DNA from: Pogonophryne albipinna
Taxonomy: Eukaryota > Chordata > Actinopteri > Perciformes > Artedidraconidae
Assembly: GCA_028583405.1 (NCBI GenBank)
Contig: CM053252.1
Span: 31,935,562-31,999,561 of the forward strand
Reading direction: 5' to 3'
DNA: 64,000 bases
The notes beneath the pieces were generated by a model. That model saw only the letters and a program-made list of their open reading frames with translations. It did no database searches and was not told the origin of the DNA. This document shows, in pieces, positions 48,483 through 59,530 of this stretch; positions within the stretch are counted from its first letter, which is position 1, and every line of letters starts with the position of its first letter. Both the position numbers and the translations under genes were made by a program.

Positions 48483-50367
48483 ATATATAATCATAAAATA
48501 ATCACGTTTTTTTAAATACTATATACAACATTAAATAATAAAATATTTCTGTTTTATGCTGTGGATAGCCCATTAAACCCAAACGTTTAGGGTTTGTTTT
48601 ACTGTGGTCACAACACAACATTTCAGGTTTTTTTTAATAAGTAAATTAATTGGAACTACATTCTAGAGTAGGGAAATACACAGGCTTTTCACAGGAATAG
48701 ATTCAGCAGCAGTGTTAGCCTCTCAGTCAGGCCGCAGATTATTTTTGAGACCTGGCTTCCGTGTCAATAGCAGTATTGTACTTTTGTAATGTGTGCTGGC
48801 TGCTGTGTGGAGTTGTTATCAGTTAATGACTTAGAGATAAGAGGAATGCACAGCACTCCTCTGCAACGGACAAACGAGGCAGGAAAAGATCCAACTGTAA
48901 TGCACACTGTATTGACTGACCAGTTCTTACACTATCCCTCTACATGTCCAATAAACTCCACTTAATGCAACACAACAATGATTATACAATCAAAACGCTC
49001 CCATTTGAACTGGTAAAAAAAGTTACATTTACTCTTCTTGAAATTTCCTGCTGGGAAATTCCTCCTCCGCACAGTAAGTGATTGATCTCCTGTTTACACT
49101 TTATTGCACATGCACAATATCAGACTGTGTTTGGCAGTACCCTATGTGGAAAATATATATTGCCAGTTGAAATGCAAAAATAGTGTGCTACACTAGCCTA
49201 GTAGGTTTTACTTTGTGAAATAAAAAACATAATTGAGTTCACATTTACATACTGTAAATAATACCAGTTGGGTTCAAACACTTTCATAAAGCTTCCTACA
49301 GTAGCACAAAGAAGTTGCTCCTAGTGACGGAAATTCTTGGAAAAACCTTAGAACTATGAATTTCCCCCTAAAGTTGAAACTTGATCGTGACAAAGAAGTT
49401 ATTCGAAAAGCATCTTAGCCAATAAGAAAGCTCCCGATGGGAAAAGTGAGGACTTTTGAGAGGCTTAAGAGTTTCTTAAGCGTGGAAGAAAAAGATAAAG
49501 GGGTAGTAAAGATATTCTGTTAAGGCTGAATGGAATGCTTATCATAGATTTATCAATGATGTGTCATACAGCAGAGGCAGCCACACCTCCATACTAAGGT
49601 ACAGCTCTCAGAATATGCTCAGAGTTGCTCTGAGAAGTTTTCTAAATCGTTCCTAAATCAGGAGTCCTTCCTTTACATTGCTGGGCTGAGTACAAAGTCA
49701 GAAGTAATATGTTAACAGTTCCATGCTCTTAGCCCCTTTCTCAAATTAGGAAAGGTCAACTTTAGTGGTCGATTACATAAGAGATAAGCTTGCAGCTTCA
49801 CGACTGATTCAACAGAGATGTTTATTACATACAATAATATTCATAATAAGGTTCACAACATTTCTTCAGAGAGTAAATGTTCTAAGACTAGGCTGATCGA
49901 TTTGACTGGCAATTTTTACGTGGTGAATCTTTTGTTTTACTATTAATATAATTTAGTATTTCTTCTCAACCAATCATACCTTTACCAATGAATGTGCCTG
50001 CAAACTAAGGTAAAGAGGTTAAAAGAAGGTAGAAATAAATATTTGCTCTATATAATATAATAATTGTTTCTCTGAGAAGTTCCGTTAATCTTTCCTAACC
50101 AGGATTCCTTTATTTTATTTATTCTACTATTTGAATATTAGTACAGACAATTTATGAATCCCACAAACAAACAACATTGGTAAAAGCAGGAGGGCAGAAA
50201 GCATAGCTTATACAGAAAATAGCCCTCCCGTTTGTCATCCAGTTGCAGGATAAAGAAAAAAAGATAAATCAGTAATAAAATATGCGCACAAATAAACACA
50301 ATTCTATATATACATACACATACATGTACACATATACATACACCCATTTCCAGGGCTTGACATAAAC
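48483..50367. other. Unannotated intergenic DNA
   Basis: AT-rich. A block with CTCTGAGAAGT and a following TCCTAA...GGA(G/T)TCCTT at 49633-49675 recurs at about 50070-50110, so part of this is probably an old repeat. No gene was seen. Confidence 0.4.
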
Positions 50368-50690
50368 TACACTGAACAAAAATATAAACGCAACACTTGC
50401 TCCCATTTTTCATGAGATGAACTCAAAGATCTAAAACATTTTCTATATACACAAAATAACCATTTCTCTCAAATATTGTTCACAAATCTGAAAAAATCTG
50501 TGATAGTGAGCACTTCTCCTTTGCCGAGATAATCCATCCCACCTCACAGGTGTGGCATATCAAGATGCTGATTAGACAGCATGATTATTGCACAGGTGTG
50601 CCTTAGGCTGGCCACAATAAAAGGCCACTCTGAAACGTGCAGTTTTGCTTTATTGGGGGGGTCCGAAAACCAGTCAGTATCTGGTGTGAG

Positions 50691-50730
50691 GGGTAGGATT
50701 AGGGTTAGGGGTAGGGTTAGGGTTAGGGTA
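50691..50730. repeat. Interstitial telomere-type repeat (TTAGGG strand)
   Basis: Degenerate and perfect TTAGGG units (GGGTTAGGGTTAGGG) on the plus strand, inside the mariner derivative. Confidence 0.9.
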
Positions 50731-50828
50731 ATGTTGTGAATCGAGTGGCCTGTGTTCGTCGTCCATAACATACGCCTGCCCATACCATAACCCCACCACC
50801 ACCATGGGCCACTCAATTCACAACATTA

Positions 50829-50875
50829 CCCTAACCCTAATCCTAATCCTAACCCTAACCCTAACCCTACCCCTC
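50829..50875. repeat. Interstitial telomere-type repeat (CCCTAA strand)
   Basis: CCCTAA units with two CCTAAT variants, inverted relative to 50691-50730. It abuts the right terminal repeat of the element. Confidence 0.9.
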
Positions 50876-50943
50876 AGTGAGTTCATCTCATGAAAAATGG
50901 GAGCAAAAACAAAAGTGTTGCGTTTATATTTTTGTTCAGTGTA

Positions 50944-51281
50944 TTTTAGTGAATACAGCATGTATTTATTGTGTGTTTCTATATAATTTTAGGGCTTACC
51001 ACCAAACTCAGAAATAATATGTTATATCTCTCACAGGCTCCGTCCTCTACTGGACTCTATGGGTACTAGCCTTTATATATACAGTCTATGGTACTAGCCC
51101 TTGATCATATCATGCAAGCATTCATCCACTGAGACTTCTATAACCGTAGCCGGCCCCGGGGCGGGCCTACCTGAATGCGCGCGCATCGCACTGTATAAAA
51201 AGAGGCCTCGCCTCCTGAATGTCATCCTTTTCTCTTCAGCAAGCAAGAGAACAACTGAGCGAAGCGAAAAGAAAAGTGAAC
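50944..51281. other. Flank of the DIRS-like remnant
   Basis: Contains TATATATACAGTCTATGG (about 51073-51090), the inverse of a word at about 53030-53048, so these may be the ends of one element enclosing the gag remnant. A TATAAAAAGAGG box-like word lies at 51194-51206, 75 bp before the gag ATG. Confidence 0.45.
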
Positions 51282-52542
51282 ATGGACTCACCTCTATTGG
51301 AGCAGCGACCCTGCCCTTCGTGCAGGGGCTTGATTGCAGGCGCCGATCTCCACCGTCGATGCGTCGAGTGCCTGGGGTCTGACTATGCAGCGGCCAACCT
51401 GGGCCCGTTTCCGGCCTGCAGCGCCTGCCGCCTGATCCCGCGGCTCAGCTGCAGTCGGCGGCTGGAACACTTCCGGGAGCGTTACGTCTCACCGGATGAG
51501 GACCTCGAGGTTGTGGAGACGACACCTCGTTGTCCGATGCTTCCGGCGGCCTCCAGGATGTTCCGCAGCACAGGTCTTATTTTATTTATTTTTGATTTTA
51601 TTAATCTTTGTGAATCTTTGCTGTCCTGTTTTTTCACGCTTAACCTGTTGCTACTTTGTACAACTGAATTTCCCCTCGGGGATTAATAAAGGTTCATCTT
51701 ATCTTATCTTATCTTGTCTGCGCGGCAGGACTTCCCAGCGGTGATGGCTATGGCGGCGGAGCGCGGAGGCTTACCACTCCCCCCTCCGCTGTCACCAAGG
51801 CCGGTGAGTCACCTCCGTCAGGGCTTCTACGGCCCGGCTCGCCCGGCGCAGCCGGCCTTCGTTTCGCCCCCCCTGCCAGACATCTGGCGGTGTGTGGAGG
51901 CAACGTTGCGACAGCCACTTCAAACGAAGGCCCCAGTGGCGACCTGGGCCGGAATCCTGAGGGTGCAGGGCCGCTCGGACACGGAGTGTCCCGGTGTGCC
52001 CCCCCTGGATGAGAGCCTGGCGGCCCATTTGCTTCCGCAGGCAGCCGGGTGGGCGGAGGGAAGAAAACCTCTGCCCCTGCTGCCGCGTGACCGCGAGATC
52101 CTAGAATATCTGGATAAGATGTTCAGGCTCGGAGCGCAGATGGCAGCAGCGGCCAGTAATCTCGGCGTGTTGGGGGTCTCGCTGATCACCCCTCAGCAGG
52201 ACATCCCCGCGGGGAGATTACTCAGACCGCTGCGTGGGCCAGATGAATAATCTGGTCCACGGTATGGCTACCGCAGCCGGACGCCTGATGTCCCTGGCCA
52301 CCGTGGCGTCGCGTCACGTGTGGCTAAGTTTGACCGCGCTGTCAAAGAAGGACCGGGATGATCTCCTTGGGGCCCCCGTATCAAAGGAAGGGCTCTTCGG
52401 GTCGATCACCTCGGTCACCCAGCGTTTCAGTCGCTTGGAGGAGGAGAGGGCGCAGCCCAGCCGCATGCTGCCGCTGGCTTGTCCTCAGGCGCCTCCTCAG
52501 GGGAGAGAGCGCCCAGTGGTGGTAAGGCCGAGAGAGAGGTGA
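51282..52542 (+). pseudogene. DIRS-like retroelement Gag remnant
   Basis: It begins MDSPLLEQRPCPSCRGLIAG. Cys pairs (CPSC, CVEC, then CSAC) match the zinc-binding start of fish DIRS ORF1. Downstream are the diagnostic segments WLSLTALSKKDRDDLLGAPV and GLFGSITSVTQRF. A retroposon interrupts it at 51573-51714, and a frame change falls near 52230-52250. No RT or tyrosine recombinase follows, so it is a remnant or non-autonomous derivative. The region is far more GC-rich than its surroundings. Confidence 0.65.
51573..51714 (+). mobile_element. Truncated retroposon inside the DIRS gag
   Basis: A T-rich segment ending CTGAATTTCCCCTCGGGG, then ATTAATAAAGG and (ATCTT)n. This is a LINE/SINE 3' end. 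The gag frame resumes after it in the same phase (DFPAVMAMAAERG). The tail matches that of the SINE at 15050-15325. Confidence 0.6.
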
Positions 52543-53960
52543 CGGTACAGAGCCCCTGTGGCTCCCGTTGCCCCCTCTGCCTCCGCGGTTCGTCCCGGAG
52601 AACTGGCTCAGTACCGGCACTCGCGGGGACAGGCTGGCCGAACCCGACGGGCTCCTGCTCCGGCTCCTCCTCAGCAAAGGGCTTCTGGGTGGGTTGCACC
52701 ATCCTCCCGAAGCTGACTGGCGGTGGGAGGAAGCGTCCCAGTGGAGAGAGTGAGTCTCCACCCAGGACGCAAGGGCGAATCCCGCCTCCTCCCTATACGA
52801 TTCTGCTGTTGTGACACGATCATTTACATTGATTGCTTGTATCCCAGTCTGAGTGTTGTTTCTCTCCACAAATCCACACTTCCACATAATGTTAACCGTA
52901 CAGATTCCCCACTCGCTGCCCCAGTTGTAACCCCAGTAAAGAAAGCAGCTAGTGGGCATGCGCGGGTGAGAGTGATAAACCGCGCTATGAGGGTACAGGG
53001 ACATTATGGCCGGCGTAGCAGGGTTAAGAGCATAGACTGTATATATAAATGGACGTATAGGGTCCGTGACGTCACCCATAGGATTCTGCAGAGTTGCCGA
53101 GAAGCCCTTAGTAGGCGGAGTCGGCCACTAACGGCTCGACAGTGACGTCAGAGTTCAACTCCCGCCTGCTCCAAATAAGGGCAAAGAGGCGGAGGCGGGA
53201 CCTCCTGCCACCGAGCTGGAAGTTCCAGAGCTAGCTGAAACTACCAAGCTAAGCTAACATGCTCCCCATCTGCACACTGCCGTCGCATTTTACGTTTCTA
53301 AGGTAAGCGGACATGAAACTATTCAGCAAAACTATAAATAATAATCTAAGTTATTGAGTTGTTAGCATAATACTTCAGAATCTTAAAATCCCTTAACGTT
53401 TGTATGCAATTGTGCTAAATTTAACACTGGAATCAAGCACATATTAATATGTTTGCATGACATTAGTTATTTATATTTTGATATCACTTAACTACACGTT
53501 TAATACAAGTCAAGCTAAGGTACATGTGATGGTAGCTAGTTAGTGCTCTTACCTGTGAGGCCTCCTCCAAACAGCATAATAACCAGACTGTATCATTAAA
53601 ACTAAGTACCAATTCTAGATCCTTGACTTTAGACAAACAATTCAAAAGACAAAATTTATTTAAAGACCAATCTGTATTTGAATGTGCCTCTGAACCTGAG
53701 ATATTAGTTATACAGTAATAGTATTGACAATCTAAAAATACTGAGCAACTCAACAGTCAACTTTATATTTCTTATTGTCCAAAGCATTTATTATTTTTAT
53801 TTTTCCCCTCTCATATTCAGTGTGGACGGATTGAGACAGCGTGGTGTCCAGAGGACTGCAGAGACTTCAGGGAGAAACCTCTGTGTGATGGACGTCCTGT
53901 CTGTTGGTTTGGAGAGGACTGAGGGTCTTTCCTCTGCGAGGAGGACCAGGCCTGATGGAG
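52543..53960. other. Unannotated region after the DIRS-like gag
   Basis: The first 300 bp continue GC-rich, probably decayed retroelement. At 53030-53080 a fish repeat motif (CATAGACTGTATATATAAAT ... GTCCGTGACGTCACCC) occurs. The remainder is AT-rich and featureless. Minus-strand open frames over 52381-53079 are antisense shadows. Confidence 0.4.
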
Positions 53961-53982
53961 GAGCCCATGCTGGGCACAGCTG

Positions 53983-54038
53983 ATACATTACATTGCATTT
54001 AGCTGACGCTTTTATCCAAAGCGACTTACAATAAGTGG
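53983..54038. repeat. Teleost dispersed repeat, left part
   Basis: ATTTAGCTGACGCTTTTATCC and AAGCGACTTACAATAAG form a very common fish repeat start. It appears to resume at about 55340 after a LINE insertion. Confidence 0.65.
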
Positions 54039-54039
54039 G

Positions 54040-54070
<31 letters not shown>

Positions 54071-55300
54071 TATTTATAGTGTCGTGGACAGTCCCCATCG
54101 ATGAACTGTCACAAAAACAGTAGATGGTGCAGCTTTAGCCGACATGGCTAATTTCCAGCTGTTGTCCCCGGCCAGATGGTAATAGACACCCTTAAAATTA
54201 CAATATATCAACACCATTAGTTATACGAAAATATAAAAATAAAAAAATAAAAAGAAGGAAAGACAAGTAGATACCGGTGTGAGGATAAACAACACACGTT
54301 ACTATATACATACATGTCACATAGAGCACATCACAATCACATCACAGAAACGAGGGGCAACATCCATGATGACAACATGTAACACAACATGTAACACTCA
54401 CGCCATACTTAACACAGACTAGTGTGTGCAGGTGTAGTTCTCAGTGAACCATGTTTTTAAGTGAGCTGTGAAGGTGAGATGTGTATGTATGTCTTTGATT
54501 TGAGTGGGTAGAGTTCCAGTTTTGAATTGCTGTGACCGAGAATGATGACTGACCAAAAGTACTCTTCCTGAATGGGACTGATAGGTCGCCACGTGTGCAG
54601 CTTCTAGTGGTCCGTCTGGTGTTGTTACGTTGAGTAACCAATGAGCTAAGAGGTGGGGGGGCTGTATTGTGCAGGATTTTGTAAACCAGAACGATGTTCC
54701 TATACTTTATTAAATCTTCCCAACTCAGGATGTTATGCTTGTTGAGGATGGTACAGTGATGGGAGCGGTTAGGTTTCTGGTCCAGTACTTTGAGGGTTTG
54801 TTTGTACAGGGTTGCTAGTGGCTTCAGTGTGGAGCTGTTAGTTTGCTCCCAGCTTGTGAGACAGTATGTAAGATGTGACATGATCGTGGCATTCATGTAT
54901 AATTTGGCAGAATTCAATGTCATTGTGTTTCTTATGTATTTAAAATTTGCTAGGCTAAACTTGACTCTTTGGGTCACTTTTTTGACTTGTGTTTTGAATG
55001 TTAAATTAGAGTCAATAATGATTCCAAGGTACTTAACCTGAGGCACAATGCTAATATGTTCACCTGAGATGCTTATATTTGACACAATGTTGCATTTTCT
55101 TTTTGTGAAAAACATTCCAACTGTTTTGTTGACATTAAGCTGAAGACAGGAGCTGTGTAGCCAGCTAGTGATCAGCACTAAAGCTGAGGTCAGTTTATCA
55201 GCAGCCTTTTGCTTTGTGTTGGCATGCACATATACCACAGTGTCATCGGCATATAGCTGTGTTTCCACATCAGGACAGACAGATGGCAGGTCATTAATAT
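54039..55300 (-). mobile_element. 5'-truncated LINE with (CTAAA)n tail
   Basis: Inserted in a fish repeat. On the minus strand the element ends in a run of ACTAA/CTAAA units (54039-54066), a non-LTR tail. It encodes the RT segment at 54441-55268. The 5' end is truncated near 55300. Confidence 0.72.
54441..55268 (-). CDS. LINE reverse transcriptase, C-terminal part
   Basis: 275 residues beginning at the catalytic YADD box (METQLYADDTVVYVHANT). It continues through VKYLGIIIDSNLTFK (palm/thumb), SHLTYCLTSW and LYKQTLKVLDQKP, and ends SFSVTAIQNWNS. This matches the C-terminal half of fish non-LTR RT proteins. The fingers and endonuclease are absent by 5' truncation. The remaining frame has no stop, suggesting a fairly young copy. 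Clade not assigned. Confidence 0.8.
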   Translation of the reverse strand: METQLYADDTVVYVHANTKQKAADKLTSALVLITSWLHSSCLQLNVNKTVGMFFTKRKCNIVSNISISGEHISIVPQVKYLGIIIDSNLTFKTQVKKVTQRVKFSLANFKYIRNTMTLNSAKLYMNATIMSHLTYCLTSWEQTNSSTLKPLATLYKQTLKVLDQKPNRSHHCTILNKHNILSWEDLIKYRNIVLVYKILHNTAPPPLSSLVTQRNNTRRTTRSCTRGDLSVPFRKSTFGQSSFSVTAIQNWNSTHSNQRHTYTSHLHSSLKNMVH

Positions 55301-55339
55301 ATTAATGACCTGCCTTGGTTCGACCAACAAGATACAAAC

Positions 55340-55660
55340 TTGAAGAAAACAGAATCATATAAGTACATCAGGTTTCATAGAGCTAAAACATTTCAAGTGC
55401 TACTCAACTGGCAATGAGTTTTTAGTCTGCGCCGGAAGATGTGCAAGCTATCTGCTGTCCTGATGTCAATGGGGAGCTCATTCCACCATTTTGGAGCCAG
55501 AATAGCAAACCCACGTGTTTTTGCTGATGGGAACTTGGGTCCCCCTCACAGTGCGGGTGCAGCAAGCTGTTTGGCTGATGCAGAGCGGAGTGCACGTGCT
55601 GGGATGTACCAACTGCACAGGCCTAGTCTGTCACGTTATTTGACTAAATGTGTTTACTTA
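55340..55660. repeat. Teleost dispersed repeat, right part
   Basis: GGGGAGCTCATTCCACCATTT, AACCCACGTGTTTTTGCTG and GATGCAGAGCGGAGTGC are typical of the fish repeat that starts ATTTAGCTGACGCTTTTATC. It is the probable continuation of 53983-54038. Confidence 0.55.
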
Positions 55661-56700
55661 TACATTTAATAGGTTTACACCTTCTGTCCATATGTGCTTT
55701 TTATTTAAAACATGTTTGATTAAGTTTTGGTTCACATTTCAATAAATTGTATTTGTACTCCTTTCGTCCATTATTCTTACTGAAAATGTTAGATTACACA
55801 TTCACATCTGACTGAAGATTGGCCCCATTTATTTGTGACGTTGCAAACTCTGCGGTTCAAGGCACAGGTGATGTGAAGCTCATAAAGTGAGGCAAATAGA
55901 AATAATCAGCTGATGGAGTTTAGATGTGGAAATAGGTGCATTCGATCAGCTGACTGTGTTTTCACAATAAAAGTAGTTTCTTAGTGAATGTCCTGTACTG
56001 GTCTTAAAATCTCATAACATCAGCTTTTAATGTTCCTCTTGGATGTTCTTCTTGACCCTCAGAGAAGGAGAAAATGTCGTGTCTTTCAGGCATGTCCTTT
56101 CCTAACAAAAATGACAGGAAACATAAAACATATTATTGCAGAACAAGTGTGTTATTTATGAAAGTGGTGTGTTTGTGTGTTTAGGGGCTGTAGATATAAT
56201 TATTTTGTAATTGTAATGTTTTGTTTTTTTTCAACAGTGAGCTACAAAGACAATCAGATTATGAATGAACAGTATGAAGTTCATCAACATTGAAATATAT
56301 TTTATTACCAAAATATTACAAATAATATTTAACTGTCATCAAAACGTAGTGCAACTGTAGAAGCTTGCTCTGTTGTCTCACTGAAAGAATCACTTTTACC
56401 ACGTTTTTTACAGACAATATTGAGAGATAAATAGTAGCAGTTCTCACTATGTGTTAAATATCTTTGCCTTCAATACATTAAATTAGAAAGCGGACAAAAC
56501 CATATTTCTTTAGCCTTTATTTATACAGGTGTAGATCTCATTGAGACACAAGGTCTCATTTTCACACAATCATATTGCTTGTTAACATCTAAATGTAACC
56601 TTTTGCAAAAACCATCAACTTAACTGATATGTAGGTGATCTAGTATTTAGTATTGTTTAATGGAATGTATATCAGTGTATTCAAGTCAATACTTCATTTA
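55661..56700. other. Unannotated intergenic DNA
   Basis: AT-rich. A repeat-like word (GAGACACAAGGTCTCATTTTC, about 56542) may belong to an old interspersed element. No gene was seen. Confidence 0.4.
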
Positions 56701-56719
56701 TTTAAACAAATATCTTTAT

Positions 56720-57527
56720 CTTTATCTATCTACTAGGGCATTGCGTTCCAAGAATGCAGGGTTGTTGGTTGTTCCTAGAGTCTCTAAAAGTACAATGGGA
56801 GCCAGAGCCTTTTCTTATCAAGCTCCACATTTGTGGAATCAGCTTCCAGTTTGTGTTCGGGCGGCAGACAACCTATCCGTTTTTAAGAGTGCGCTTAAGA
56901 CCTTCCTTTTTGATAAAGCTTATAGTTAGGGCTGATTAGATTCAGCCCCTAGTTTTGCTGATATAGGCTTAGTTTGTCGGGGGACATCTTACTTCTTCCT
57001 TCTCTCTGTCTATACCTGTGTACTCATGTTCCGATTAACCCAGCTTCCCCAAATTTCTTTCTTTTTGGTGTCTATATACGCTGGGATCCGGAGTCATGGA
57101 TGATCCTGCGGTCCTGTGTCCTGCATCGCGAGCCCTGGATCTTGAGTCGTGGCTGTGGTCATGGATCATAGGTCCTGGATGGATATCCTCGTGGATTCAT
57201 CTTCCTATTATACACACATGCATTTCCAAACATTTGGACTACCTATGTTGCAAATGTATTATCTTTTCAATTTACACACGGCATCTATTGCACGTCTGTC
57301 CGTCCTGGGAGAGGGATCCCTCCTCTGTTGCTCTCCCTGAGGTTTCTCCCATTTTTCCCTTTAAAACTGTGGGTTTTCTTCGGAAGTTTTTCCTTGTACG
57401 ATGTGAGGGTCTAAGGACAGAGGGTGTCGTATTGTCATACTGATATTTTGTACAAACTGTGAAGTCCACTGAGACAAATGTAACATTTGTGATATTGGGC
57501 TATATAAATAAACATTGATTGATTGAT
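56720..57527 (+). mobile_element. L2/Maui-like LINE 3' end
   Basis: C-terminal LINE protein at about 56733-56929 (SKSTMGARAFSYQAPHLWNQ, then VFKSALKTFLFDKAYS), followed by a 3' UTR with TTGCTCTCCCTGAGGTTTCT and GTGATATTGGGCTATA words and a (TTGA)n tail at 57511-57526. The UTR is very familiar from fish L2-type elements. It abuts the chromovirus fragment directly. Confidence 0.75.
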
Positions 57528-58043
57528 GTCCGCCAGGTCCTACAAGAGCTGCTCAAGAATAGGTTGTTTGTCAAAGTAGAAAAATGCGAATTCCATACAG
57601 AGACAGTCACCTTTTTGGGCTTCATCATTTCTCCAGGTCAGGTTAGGATGGACCCAGAGAAGGTTAGCGCAGTAGCTTGTTGGCCTACCCCTGACTCTCG
57701 TAAGAAAGTGCAGCAGTTCTTAGGCTTTGCACATTTTTACAGATGTTTTGTGCGGAGGTTCAGTGCTATTGCAGCCCCTCTTCATGTCCTCACGTCCCCT
57801 CAAGTGCCTTTTTTGTGGTCTCCTCAGGCTGAGGAGGCTTTTTCTCGGCTTAAGGGAATGTTCACCTCTGCTCCCATACTCACCTTGCCGGAGACCACTC
57901 GGCAGTTTGTGGTAGAAGTGGATGCCTCCAACGAAGGGGTGGGAGCAGTCCTCTCCCAGCGACTACAGAAGGACAACAAACTTCACCCCTGCGCTTTCCT
58001 GTCCAGGAAGCTCTCCCCAGCAGAGAGAAATTACGACGTGTGA
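57528..58043 (+). CDS. Chromovirus pol fragment: RT end and RNase H start
   Basis: Starts within RT after the YxDD box ([20 protein letters not shown]), through [20 protein letters not shown] to RNase H ([17 protein letters not shown], then RNYDV). It stops at TGA 58041-58043; the frame continues unchanged, so it is a nonsense change. The 5' part of the element is missing, cut off at the L2 tail. Confidence 0.85.
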   Translation, partial: VRQVLQELLKNRLFVKVEKCEFHTETVTFLGFIISPGQVRMDPEKVSAVACWPTPDSRKKVQQFLGFAHFYRCFVRRFSAIAAPLHVLTSPQVPFLWSPQAEEAFSRLKGMFTSAPILTLPETTRQFVVEVDASNEGVGAVLSQRLQKDNKLHPCAFLSRKLSPAERNYDV

Positions 58044-58619
58044 AACCGTGAGTTGCTGGCCGTGAAGCTGGCACTGGAAGAGTGGAGGCATTGGTTGGAG
58101 GGAGCCAAGCATCCTTTCGTGGTCTGGACCGATCACAAAAACCTGGAGTATATAAGAAAAGCCAAAAGACTGAACTCCCGTCAGGCTAGGTGGACCTTGT
58201 TTTTTAACCGTTTTGACTTTGTTCTTTCCTTCAGGCCGGGGTCTCAGAATGTCAAGCCTGACGCTCTGTCCCGTCTGTTTGACCCTGTGCCTGTAGTCAA
58301 GGAGCCGGAACCCATCATCCCATTAAACCGGGTGGTTGGAGCGCTGACTTGGTCAGTAGAGAAGGAGGCAATACGAGCCAATGCTGGAGCTCCTGCACCA
58401 AGGGGTTGCCCGCCTAACCGGCTTTTCGTTCAGGAGGCCGAGCGACCACAGGTGGTCCACTGGGCTCACACTTCGCTGCTCACCTGTCACCCCGGAGTCA
58501 AGAGAACCATGTTCATTATAAAACAACGTTTCTGGTGGACATCCATGGAGAAGGAGGTGAAGGAGTATGTGGAGGCGTGCCCTGTCTGCGCTCGAAACAA
58601 GACTTCTTCCAGGGCGTGA
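58044..58619 (+). CDS. Chromovirus pol fragment: RNase H end and integrase zinc region
   Basis: Continues in frame with RELLAVKLALEEWRHWLEG, TDHKNLEYIRKAKRLNSRQA and PDALSRLFDP (end of RNase H). The integrase HHCC region follows (LLTCHPGVKRTMFIIKQRFW, then CPVCARNK). It ends at a second in-frame TGA, 58617-58619. Without the two stops this would be one frame. Confidence 0.85.
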   Translation, partial: NRELLAVKLALEEWRHWLEGAKHPFVVWTDHKNLEYIRKAKRLNSRQARWTLFFNRFDFVLSFRPGSQNVKPDALSRLFDPVPVVKEPEPIIPLNRVVGALTWSVEKEAIRANAGAPAPRGCPPNRLFVQEAERPQVVHWAHTSLLTCHPGVKRTMFIIKQRFWWTSMEKEVKEYVEACPVCARNKTSSRA

Positions 58620-58988
58620 ATAGGACTATTACAACCACTCCCTATTCCCAACAGACCCTGGTCAGAGATCTCCATCGACTTCGTCACTGGCCTGCCCCTC
58701 TCTAGAGGTAAAACCACAATTCTCACGGTAGTGGACCGTTTCTCTAAAATGACACATTTCATTGCTCTGCCCAAGATGCCCTCAGCTAAGGAAACGGCTG
58801 AGGTCATGATGCACAATGTGTTTCGGCTTCATGGTTTCCCAAAGGATATTGTCTCCGACCGGGGTCCCCAGTTTGTGTCACGCTTCTGGAAGGAGTTCTG
58901 CAGCCTCATCGGTGCCACGGCCAGTCTCTCGTCTGGAAGGGTTATGGTCCTGAGGAGCGGATATGGATTCCTTCCCGCTTCGTCATAG
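58620..58988 (+). CDS. Chromovirus integrase core, deleted into chromodomain end
   Basis: In frame with the previous part: [18 protein letters not shown] (first Asp), [15 protein letters not shown] and [12 protein letters not shown] (second Asp). After SLSSG at about 58938 the sequence jumps to the C-terminal end of a chromodomain region, whose frame is shifted by one base. The catalytic Glu segment and most of the chromodomain are deleted. The element is dead. Confidence 0.8.
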   Translation: MGLLQPLPIPNRPWSEISIDFVTGLPLSRGKTTILTVVDRFSKMTHFIALPKMPSAKETAEVMMHNVFRLHGFPKDIVSDRGPQFVSRFWKEFCSLIGATASLSSGRVMVLRSGYGFLPASS

Positions 58989-59070
58989 ACAAAAGCCTCA
59001 TTGAGGATTTTGACCGCCTCAACTCAGAGGAGCCTGGGCCGTCAGGAGCCGTCCCTAGAAGGGGGGGTAC

Positions 59071-59530
59071 TGTCATGTCCAAGAAACTTATAGTGAAAGT
59101 TTATTCTTTATGTTAGTTTTGTCATGTCCCTTTGTCCTGTGCTTTATGTTTATTCCCTTAATTAATTCTCCCTCTCATTTCAGGCCACCACGCTCCCCGC
59201 CCCCTTCTGTCTCCTGCATCCTTGATTGTTTTCCCCGCCCTGATTGTTTCCACCTGTGTCCCCTTTACCTGTGTATATATTGTGTTGGCTCCCTCCTGTT
59301 CATTGTCAGTTCGTTGTCTCTCCATGACATACGTTCCTGCTTACCTCACGGACATATCACGGATCTATGTTATTGATCACTGTTCTAGTTTTCCTCGAAA
59401 GAGTGTTTTTGTTTTCCTTGTTTTATTACTGTGCAAATCCCAGTAAAGTCTTTATTTTGAAACACTATCCGAGTCTGAGTTTGAGTCGTGCAATTGAGTT
59501 CATGCCTCAGAGTTCACTCCTTGCCAGCAC
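59071..59530 (+). repeat. 3' LTR of the chromovirus
   Basis: Begins TGTCATGTCC directly after a polypurine-type tract (AGAAGGGGGGGTAC). It contains a polyadenylation-like AGTAAAGTCTTTATTTT at about 59443. The 3' end is not certain; no second LTR or target duplication is in view. Confidence 0.65.

Larger units (their letters stand above)
50370..50941. mobile_element. Tc1/mariner deletion derivative with telomere-type repeats
   Basis: Terminal inverted repeats start CACTGAACAAAAATATAAACG and are flanked by TA (50368-50369 and 50942-50943). A remnant of transposase survives on the minus strand (about 50747-50815: HGGGGVMVWAGVCYGRRTQ). On each side of it lie TTAGGG-type repeats in opposite orientation. 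The rest of the transposase is deleted. Confidence 0.88.

Noticed and set aside
50544..50816. 90-codon frame TLTLPLTLILPLT
   Set aside because: Translation of CCCTAA telomere-type repeats in the wrong frame for the transposase remnant.
52381..53079. 232-codon minus-strand frame
   Set aside because: Antisense to the DIRS-like gag, extending into unrelated AT-rich DNA; no known motif.
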